12,290 nt of DNA, taken from NCBI GenBank assembly GCA_040758475.1, contig JBFLVN010000103.1, positions 1 through 12,290 of the forward strand, written 5' to 3'. The notes below the pieces were generated by a model, which searched no databases, was not told the DNA's origin, and worked only from the letters and a program-made list of their open reading frames with translations. This document shows positions 1 to 4,884 of this stretch, piece after piece; position 1 is the first letter of the stretch, and every line of letters starts with the position of its first letter. This DNA comes from JBFLVN01 sp040758475. Its GTDB lineage: Bacteria > JAGRBM01. The position numbers and the translations under genes were made by a program.

Positions 1-7
1 CTCTTCC

Positions 8-12
8 GGGAG
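8..12 (+). promoter_or_regulatory. Ribosome binding site of the lyase-like gene
   Basis: GGGAG lies 8 nt before the ATG at 21. It is a good purine-rich Shine-Dalgarno match with normal spacing, and it supports the ATG at 21 as the true start even though only 20 nt of upstream sequence are visible. Confidence 0.6.
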
Positions 13-20
13 TTTTTCCG

Positions 21-980
21 ATGGCGAATTTTCCAAAACGCGTGCGGCTTTGCGAGTGCTTCTGCCGCGATGGCCTCCAGAACCGGTCCGAGCAAATTTC
101 AACCGGACAGAAAGTCCGGATGGTGGATTTCTGCACAGAGGCGGGGTTCGACCTGATCGAGGTGACGAGTTTCGCCCACCCCAAATACCTCCCTCAGTTT
201 TTCGATTCGGCCGAAGTCCTGGCGAAGATCAAACGGAAAAAGGGCGTCCAGTACATCGCCCTCGTTCCGAATGAAAAAGGAATGGACCGCTGCCTCGAAC
301 TTCTCTCTAAGGGCGCGGGCCCCACGGCGGTGACGGTCATTTTGGCTGCGAGCGAGGCGTACTCGAAGAAGAACGTGAAGATGACCGTCTCCGAGGCGGT
401 GGAAGGCATTAAAAAGATCGTCCCCCGTGCCAGGCAGGCGGGACTCTACGTGATCGGGAGCATTTCCAATTCTTTTGGCTGCCACATCGAAGGGGACATC
501 CCCTTCGAGCGGGTGGCACGGCTCGCGAAGGAGTTCGCGGGGCTTGGGGCCGATGAAATCCAGTTCGGCGATACGACAGGCCAGGCCAACCCCGTGCAAG
601 CGGAAGAATTCTTCACGAACATGAAGAGAGAGGTTCCAGGCGCAAAGCTTATCGCCCATTTCCACGATTCACGGGGTGTGGCCATCGCGAATTCCATCGC
701 GGCCCTGCGGGCGGGTGTCGAACGGTTCGACGGCTCCTTCGGCGGCATCGGCGGCCGGCCGCGAGGAATTGTGGAAGGCGCCGACATGCGGTACACGGGG
801 AATCTGACGACCGAAGATTGGGTCTGCCTCCTGCATGAACTGGGTGTCGAATGCGGTGTTTCCAAGGAAAAAGCGATCGAAGGTGGGAAATTAGCCGAGG
901 AGATTCTGGGCGAGAAACTCTTCGGTCACGTGACGGAAGCGGGCCCGGCCGTGCACGAGGCGCGGCCCGGCGAGGCGTAG
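21..980 (+). CDS. HMG-CoA lyase-like DRE-TIM family protein lacking the catalytic cysteine
   Basis: This 319-residue protein has the length and fold signature of 3-hydroxy-3-methylglutaryl-CoA lyases (DRE-TIM metallolyases), which cleave HMG-CoA to acetyl-CoA and acetoacetate in leucine or ketone-body metabolism. Seen: CRDGLQN (residues 15-21, carrying the conserved R16 and D17), the segment IEVTSFAHPKYLPQ (46-59), the metal-ligand pair HFH (213-215), and GNLTTED (260-266). The HMG-CoA lyase signature around the active-site cysteine (GGCPY in the family) reads GGRPR at 244-248, so an arginine (R246) takes the cysteine position. The loop before the conserved GN is about six residues longer than in the human enzyme. 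The fold and metal site therefore look intact, but normal HMG-CoA lyase chemistry is doubtful. It could be a lyase or aldolase acting on a related acyl-CoA or acid. A carbamoyltransferase gene follows 76 nt later; whether they are co-transcribed is unclear. Confidence 0.8.
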   Translation: MANFPKRVRLCECFCRDGLQNRSEQISTGQKVRMVDFCTEAGFDLIEVTSFAHPKYLPQFFDSAEVLAKIKRKKGVQYIALVPNEKGMDRCLELLSKGAGPTAVTVILAASEAYSKKNVKMTVSEAVEGIKKIVPRARQAGLYVIGSISNSFGCHIEGDIPFERVARLAKEFAGLGADEIQFGDTTGQANPVQAEEFFTNMKREVPGAKLIAHFHDSRGVAIANSIAALRAGVERFDGSFGGIGGRPRGIVEGADMRYTGNLTTEDWVCLLHELGVECGVSKEKAIEGGKLAEEILGEKLFGHVTEAGPAVHEARPGEA

Positions 981-1000
981 AATTTTCAGGCCGTGTTTTT

Positions 1001-1029
1001 TTGGTGATCCCGTTTCCCGCGTCTAGACT
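1001..1029 (+). promoter_or_regulatory. Possible sigma70-type promoter before the carbamoyltransferase
   Basis: TTGGTG (1001-1006) and TAGACT (1024-1029) are separated by exactly 17 nt. The match is partial (3/6 and 4/6). Transcription would start near 1036, giving a very short leader before the TTG starts at 1045 or 1057. This is the only promoter-like pair in the 64-nt gap, and the gene could also be read through from the upstream lyase gene. Confidence 0.25.
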
Positions 1030-1056
1030 TGAGCTCGTTCCCATTTGGACGAACCC

Positions 1057-2712
1057 TTGAAGATTCTCGGCCTCACTTCGCCCATTTCCTACAACTCCGC
1101 CGCCGCCACGCTCGTGGACGGGCGGCTCATCGCCACAGTGGAAGAAGAGCGGTACGTCCATGTGAAACACGCTCCCCGCATGCTCCCTACCCAGGCCACC
1201 CAGTACTGCCTGCGGGAAGCGGAAACCTCCCTGGAAGAGGTGGACCTCCTGGCCATCGGCCACGAGCGGCCGCGGGAACACGCCGCCGGGTTCTTGCGGG
1301 AATTTCTCCTCGGGCGCTTCGGCCTGAGCCCCCTCACGATCGAAGGGGAACTGGGATTTCTCTCCACTCATTATTTCGGGACGAGGAACCTTTTCGGCCG
1401 CATGGTTCCCGACAAATCGAAAGTCCGGTTCGTCGAGCACCACCTCGCCCACGCGGCGAGCGCTTTTTTCTGCTCCCCCTTCGACCGGGCGGCGATTCTG
1501 GTGCTGGACGGCCGGGGAGGCTTTGCGAGCGGCATGCTCGCCGTGGGAGAGGGGGCAGCCATCCGCGTCCTGCGGCGCATTCCGGTGGGACAAAGCCTTG
1601 GGATTCTCTACGAAGCCGTCACCGAAATTCTCGGGTTCCGAAAGCATTCGGAAGAGGGGAAGGTGATGGGCCTTGCCGCCTACGCTCAGGACGAAAAGAC
1701 GCGGCCCTTCGAGTTCCTCCACCGCCGGGACGGGGCTCCCCCGCGGATCGACGAAGCGGCGGCGCGAGAATACTTCCGTTCCATCCCCCACCGGCGCGCT
1801 GGGGAAGAAATCCGCGACGAGCACAAAGAGTTATCCGCCCGCCTCCAGGCCACGCTCGAAGCGGCGGGCCATGGCTGGGTGGATTTCCTGTTGCGAGAGA
1901 CGGGCTCCAAAAATCTCTGCCTCGCGGGTGGCGTCGCGCTCAATTGCTCCATGAACGGGAAATTCTCGAAGCGTCCGGACGTGGAGGGGTTTTTCGTCCA
2001 ACCGGCTTCCTCGGACGCGGGAACGGCCCTGGGCGCGGCCCTTTGCGCCCATGCCCGTGAAACGGGAAAGCGGCCCGAATTCGTGATGGAGCATGCCTGC
2101 TGGGGGCCGCAGTATTCGGATGCCGAGATCGAAGACGCCATCCGGAAAAGCAAGATTGCCAAATTCGAAAAATGTTCCGATATCGCCGCCAGGACGGCGG
2201 AGCTTCTTTCTCAAGGAAAGATTTTCGCGTGGTTCCAGGGGCGCTGCGAAGTGGGCCCGAGGGCTTTGGGCGCAAGGAGCATCCTGGCCCACCCGGGACT
2301 TCCAGAAATGAAGGACAAGGTGAACAAGGAAGTAAAGTGGCGCGAACCCTGGCGCCCTTTCGCACCCTCGATCCAGGAGGAGAAAATCCAGGAGTTTGTC
2401 GAAGCGCCCCGGAAATCCCCCTTCATGCTCGTAGCCTTCCAGGCGAACGAAAACGGAAAAAAGAAAATCCCGGCGGCCGTTCATGTGGATGGGACCTGCC
2501 GCGTCCAGACCGTATCGAAAAAACACCAGCCACTTTATTGGAAATTGCTCGAAGAGATGGAGAAACGCACCGGAGCGGCGGCGGTGCTGAATACTTCCTT
2601 CAACGTGAAGGGCCAGCCCATCGTTCTGACGCCCTTCGAAGCCATCAGCACGTTTTATTCGTGCGGCCTCGATTATCTGGCGATGGGCAGTTTCTTGATC
2701 TCGAAGACCTAG
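1057..2712 (+). CDS. NodU/CmcH-family carbamoyltransferase
   Basis: This protein of about 551 residues belongs to the NodU/CmcH/TobZ carbamoyltransferases, which use carbamoyl phosphate and ATP to make carbamoyl-adenylate and transfer the carbamoyl group to a hydroxyl of a sugar, antibiotic or signal molecule. Seen in the Kae1-like N-terminal domain: the metal-site motif HHLAHA (128-133), VLDGRGG (149-155), LAGGVALN (289-296), and SSDAGTALGA (318-327) with its conserved Asp. Seen in the YrdC-like C-terminal domain: EVGPRALGARSI (398-409), WREPWRPFAPS (428-438), HVDGT (476-480) and LNTSFNVKGQPIV (511-523). I prefer the TTG at 1057 because it gives the family-typical beginning MKILGL; a TTG at 1045 would add four residues. 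Ribosome-binding signals are weak for both. The usual N-terminal His-Asp motif is Tyr12-Asn13 here. No glycosyltransferase, antibiotic or nodulation gene lies nearby, so the acceptor is unknown. Confidence 0.93.
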   Translation: MKILGLTSPISYNSAAATLVDGRLIATVEEERYVHVKHAPRMLPTQATQYCLREAETSLEEVDLLAIGHERPREHAAGFLREFLLGRFGLSPLTIEGELGFLSTHYFGTRNLFGRMVPDKSKVRFVEHHLAHAASAFFCSPFDRAAILVLDGRGGFASGMLAVGEGAAIRVLRRIPVGQSLGILYEAVTEILGFRKHSEEGKVMGLAAYAQDEKTRPFEFLHRRDGAPPRIDEAAAREYFRSIPHRRAGEEIRDEHKELSARLQATLEAAGHGWVDFLLRETGSKNLCLAGGVALNCSMNGKFSKRPDVEGFFVQPASSDAGTALGAALCAHARETGKRPEFVMEHACWGPQYSDAEIEDAIRKSKIAKFEKCSDIAARTAELLSQGKIFAWFQGRCEVGPRALGARSILAHPGLPEMKDKVNKEVKWREPWRPFAPSIQEEKIQEFVEAPRKSPFMLVAFQANENGKKKIPAAVHVDGTCRVQTVSKKHQPLYWKLLEEMEKRTGAAAVLNTSFNVKGQPIVLTPFEAISTFYSCGLDYLAMGSFLISKT

Positions 2713-2718
2713 CGGGAA

Positions 2719-3090
2719 CTACTTTTTCTTTTCCTTGGAAGCCTGGCGGTGGCGGGCCACTTGTTCGGCGATTCCGGCGAGGAGTTCGGCGTCGTCTTCC
2801 TGCGCCCGGTAGAGGGCCCGTTCGATGCGGCGGGCCGAGCGCTTGAGGGGAGCGGGGGGCTCTTCGCTCGCGAAAAGTTCCGAGAGAGGAACACCCAGGG
2901 CCGCCGCGAGGCGCCCCAAGGTGTCGAGCGAAGGGGAGCCACGCCCGTGTTCGAGGCGGCTCAGGAACTCGTTTCCGATCTGGGCGAGATCGCCCAGTTC
3001 CGCTTGGGTGAGTCCCGCGCTGTGACGAAACGCGCGAATCCGCCCGCCCAGATCTTTTCGGAGTTTTTCGGGATCGAACTTTACGGCCAA
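2719..3090 (-). CDS. XRE-family helix-turn-helix transcriptional regulator
   Basis: This 123-residue cytoplasmic DNA-binding protein has an HTH_3/Cro-CI domain at about residues 15-75. The core runs from LTQAELGDLAQIG (27-39) through EFLSRLEHGRGSPSLDTL (41-58) to the closing LAAALGVPLSELF (61-73). The C-terminal third is charged and helical with a lysine-rich end (KEKKK) and resembles no effector domain I know. The start is a TTG preceded on its strand by GGGGG at 7 nt. A convincing promoter with symmetric elements lies upstream (3177-3204), so negative autoregulation is a reasonable inference. The gene converges on the carbamoyltransferase with only 6 nt between the stop codons, and it lies downstream of the J-domain gene on the same strand. 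Its targets cannot be read from the sequence. Confidence 0.9.
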   Translation of the reverse strand: MAVKFDPEKLRKDLGGRIRAFRHSAGLTQAELGDLAQIGNEFLSRLEHGRGSPSLDTLGRLAAALGVPLSELFASEEPPAPLKRSARRIERALYRAQEDDAELLAGIAEQVARHRQASKEKKK

Positions 3091-3172
3091 AGGATCGCCC
3101 CCGCCCGGCGTTATCGTGCCCCCCCTTAACCCGTGGCGTTGTTCATAGACACTGCGATTTGACAGAAAAAGA

Positions 3173-3184
3173 CCTATCTATAGG
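3173..3184. promoter_or_regulatory. Short palindrome over the -10 box of the XRE promoter
   Basis: CCTAT-CT-ATAGG is a perfect 5-bp inverted repeat with a 2-bp centre. It overlaps the TATAGA -10 hexamer of the minus-strand promoter, where a bound repressor would block RNA polymerase. It is a candidate half- or full-site for an XRE-type dimer. Such a short palindrome could also arise by chance. Confidence 0.3.
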
Positions 3185-3204
3185 AAACGCCCGTTAACCG
3201 TCAA
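3177..3204 (-). promoter_or_regulatory. Sigma70-type promoter of the XRE gene
   Basis: Read on the minus strand, TTGACG (3204-3199) and TATAGA (3182-3177) are separated by 16 nt. Each matches the sigma70 consensus at 5 and 4 or more positions, respectively. The predicted start near 3170 gives an untranslated leader of about 80 nt before the TTG at 3090. It is the best promoter match in the window. Confidence 0.55.
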
Positions 3205-3218
3205 ATCAAAGACCTTTC

Positions 3219-3257
3219 GTCCCCTTTTGTGATTTTGAAAAGCTGGATACAGGGGAC
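3219..3257. repeat. Hairpin-forming inverted repeat downstream of the J-domain gene
   Basis: GTCCCCT (3219-3225) and AGGGGAC (3251-3257) are perfect 7-bp complements around a 25-nt A/T-rich loop. The element sits 16 nt past the stop of the J-domain gene, where a terminator would be expected. There is no clear T-run after it on the minus strand, so a processing or weak termination role is only a guess. Confidence 0.3.
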
Positions 3258-3272
3258 AGTTGACGGAAAAAC

Positions 3273-3788
3273 CTAGGCACCCTTCATGCGGGAGACAATG
3301 CGGTATGCCTCGTTCAATTCCTGCATTTTCTTGTGATCGCCGCCGGGTCGGTCGGGATGGTGTTCCCTGGCGAGCGCGCGGTACTTTTTCTTGATGGATT
3401 CGAAATCCTCGCTCCGGCGGGCGCCAAGCAAACGGAACGCCCCGGCCCGGTGGGGGAGGAGGGCGAGTTCCACTTCGACGACCGCTGCCCTTAAGAGGCG
3501 GGTGCCCGTACGCCGGATAACGCCGCGGCGGCTGCCTCTTTCTTCGAAATTCGATACCTGGGCGTAGAGCATTTCGACCAACGCTTCGGCCTGGCCTTCG
3601 CTGGGGCCGCCCGCTTCTTTGGCGGCGCGTTCCATTTCTTCCCGCAGGAGCCGGCGGGCTTCGGAGAGACGTTCGGAGAGGCGGGGGGTGAGCGAGCCGA
3701 GCAAGTCTTTAAGAGCGGAAGCGCCGCCGGAGGTCCCTCCCAGGGCTTCCTCCATCATCGAAAAAACAGAAGTTCGCCGCCGGGCCAT
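3273..3788 (-). CDS. J-domain (DnaJ-like) co-chaperone protein
   Basis: This 171-residue protein ends in a J domain, the module that stimulates the ATPase of DnaK-type chaperones. Residue numbers count from the ATG at 3788. The J domain covers about residues 117-169: helix I leads into SIKKKYRALAREHHPD, with the diagnostic HPD at 144-146, then KMQELNEAYRIV. The first 115 residues are charged and largely helical (SERLSEARRLLREEMERAAK near 38-57) and match no partner domain I recognise. There is no Gly/Phe region, zinc finger or membrane segment, so it is not DnaJ itself. I chose the ATG at 3788 because AGGGAG precedes it by 9 nt; a GTG at 3806 would add six residues, but its GGAGG is only 3 nt away. 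The gene is divergent from the LolA-like operon, and its client is unknown. Confidence 0.88.
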   Translation of the reverse strand: MARRRTSVFSMMEEALGGTSGGASALKDLLGSLTPRLSERLSEARRLLREEMERAAKEAGGPSEGQAEALVEMLYAQVSNFEERGSRRGVIRRTGTRLLRAAVVEVELALLPHRAGAFRLLGARRSEDFESIKKKYRALAREHHPDRPGGDHKKMQELNEAYRIVSRMKGA

Positions 3789-3892
3789 CGACGCGGGCTC
3801 CCTCACACGCCTCCAGCATACCGGCTGGGGAGGGGTTTTGAAACCGGCTGGCCCCGCCGCCGCCGCGCGGCTATGAAGGGCGGGGAAGTTTC

Positions 3893-4756
3893 ATGCGCCG
3901 CGCGGGATTCATTCTGTTACTCGTGCTCGGGTTCGGGCCGTCCTTGGCGGCGGCCTATTCCCTTCCGCCTGAAAAAGCCCTTCAGTACTGGACGCAAAAG
4001 CTCTCCCACCTTTCGGCCCTGGAAGTCCGCGCACAGCACATCCTTCACGAAGGGATCGAAGGCACGCCGGAGGTGGCCGAAGCCACGCTCCTCTACCGCC
4101 GGCCCGGCCGCTTCCGCCTCCTGCGGACCGGCGCGAAAGGACCCTGGGCGGCCGTGCTCCAGCACGGAGCAGCGGCTGCCGCTCAAGGCGTGGTGCGCGG
4201 GGGCGTGCGCCTTTCTTCCGAATCTCCGGCCCGGTACTGGTTTGCGTATTTTTTCGCGCCGGGCGCCGAGGTCTTGGCTCCGGAACGCTCTTTCGCGCAG
4301 GAGCAGGGCGTCCTCCTCGACCACCCGCCCACCCTCTGGCTACTCTCGCGCCTCTCCGAAGCGGGTGTCCCTTGGCAGAAGACCCGGCTCGCCCCCTACG
4401 GCGGCGGGAAGGTGGCGCTCGTCTTGGGAATTCCCCGGCGCGGCTCGCCGCCGCCTTCGGGCCTTGCGGCCCTGCCGGGCGCTCAGGCGTGGTTCGATAA
4501 CCGGGACTATTTCCCCGTGGAATTTCATTGGACGGGTCCCAAAGGGACCCCCTACAAGGCGATCTTCAGCGAATACAAGAACGACATCGTCCAGTACTAT
4601 CCCAAGCGCGTGGCTCTTTGGGTGAACGGCGAACTGGCCGAGGAATTCGTTCTCCTCTCCGTCCGTGAGAATCCCCCCGAAGATCCAGCGGCTTTCGATC
4701 TGGGCGCGCTTCTTTTAAACGGCGCTTCCAAGAAACAGACCGGAGGCGTTCCATGA
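3893..4756 (+). CDS. LolA-like periplasmic protein with signal peptide
   Basis: This 287-residue protein begins with a classical Sec signal peptide: MRR, then a hydrophobic core (about residues 5-18), then LAAA before a likely cleavage near residue 21. There is no lipobox cysteine, so it should be soluble in the periplasm. The mature part opens with an amphipathic helix and the strand ATLLYRRPGRFRLL (64-77), typical of the LolA/LolB/RseB half-barrel that binds acyl chains. WFDNRDYFPVEFHW (200-213) and KAIFSEYKNDIVQYYPKRV (222-240) continue the strands. At 287 residues it is longer than LolA (about 200), so a LolA-like carrier or sensor is safer than a firm LolA call. GGGGAAG precedes the ATG by 4 nt. 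The stop overlaps the start of a small membrane ORF, followed by priA. The divergent J-domain gene lies about 100 nt upstream. Confidence 0.7.
   Translation: MRRAGFILLLVLGFGPSLAAAYSLPPEKALQYWTQKLSHLSALEVRAQHILHEGIEGTPEVAEATLLYRRPGRFRLLRTGAKGPWAAVLQHGAAAAAQGVVRGGVRLSSESPARYWFAYFFAPGAEVLAPERSFAQEQGVLLDHPPTLWLLSRLSEAGVPWQKTRLAPYGGGKVALVLGIPRRGSPPPSGLAALPGAQAWFDNRDYFPVEFHWTGPKGTPYKAIFSEYKNDIVQYYPKRVALWVNGELAEEFVLLSVRENPPEDPAAFDLGALLLNGASKKQTGGVP
4742..4746 (+). promoter_or_regulatory. Strong ribosome binding site for the small membrane ORF
   Basis: GGAGG lies 6 nt before the ATG at 4753, inside the last codons of the LolA-like gene. It is one of the best-placed consensus Shine-Dalgarno sites in the window and has no other start to serve. 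It is the main reason to accept the small downstream ORF as a gene. Confidence 0.7.
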
Positions 4757-4866
4757 TCGCGGAATTAAGTGCTTGGGATTGGGCGTGGACGGCTTTCGTC
4801 GTCCTTGGAATCCACGTTCTCATGCCGCTGCTTGAAGGCCGTGGAAAACGCGGCGGCAAGCACTAG
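4753..4866 (+). CDS. 37-residue single-pass membrane peptide, translationally coupled
   Basis: The ATG overlaps the stop of the LolA-like gene in the classic ATGA arrangement, behind a consensus GGAGG at 6 nt. The ORF encodes 37 residues and ends at TAG (4864-4866). The peptide starts MIAELSAWDWAW, continues into a hydrophobic stretch TAFVVLGIHVLMPLL (residues 13-27) and ends in a strongly basic tail with K and R around RGKRGG. By the positive-inside rule this predicts one inner-membrane helix with its C-terminus in the cytoplasm. I recognise no family. Coupling suggests it is made together with the LolA-like protein and might act with it. It lies in the same frame as the following priA, separated by one amber codon and six further codons. 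Its size makes it easy to miss in automatic annotation. Confidence 0.65.
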   Translation: MIAELSAWDWAWTAFVVLGIHVLMPLLEGRGKRGGKH

Positions 4867-4884
4867 TCCGCTCGCACGGGTTTC

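Larger units (their letters stand above)
3156..3215. repeat. Inverted and direct repeat pair around the XRE promoter
   Basis: GATTTGAC (3156-3163) and GTCAAATC (3200-3207) form a perfect 8-bp inverted repeat with centres 44 bp apart. Each is closely followed by the direct repeat AAAGACCT (3168-3175 and 3208-3215). One copy overlaps the minus-strand -35 box and the other falls just after the expected transcription start. This arrangement suits a two-site operator, possibly for the adjacent XRE protein. The repeats are certain; the function is inferred. Confidence 0.45.

Noticed and set aside
947..967. Hairpin GGCCGTGC-ACGAG-GCGCGGCC near the end of the lyase gene, with a T-run at 996-1002
   Set aside because: The stem lies inside the coding sequence and the T-run is about 28 nt away, so it is not an intrinsic terminator. 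Such stems are frequent in GC-rich codons.
649..1824. 391-codon minus-strand open frame spanning the lyase and carbamoyltransferase
   Set aside because: It covers two well-supported plus-strand genes and the gap between them and has no family resemblance.
3126..3146. Six-codon upstream ORF (MNNATG) in the leader of the XRE gene, minus strand
   Set aside because: It has no ribosome binding site and ends 35 nt before the real start. A frame this short is expected by chance.
3159..3187. Plus-strand promoter starting with a perfect TTGACA at 3159-3164
   Set aside because: No acceptable -10 box lies 16-18 nt downstream, and no plus-strand gene follows. The minus-strand promoter explains this region better.
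3873..4625. 250-codon plus-strand frame overlapping the LolA-like gene
   Set aside because: Its product is a low-complexity R/S/P-rich shadow with no signal peptide. The frame starting at 3893 has a clear signal peptide, a better ribosome binding site and LolA-like motifs.
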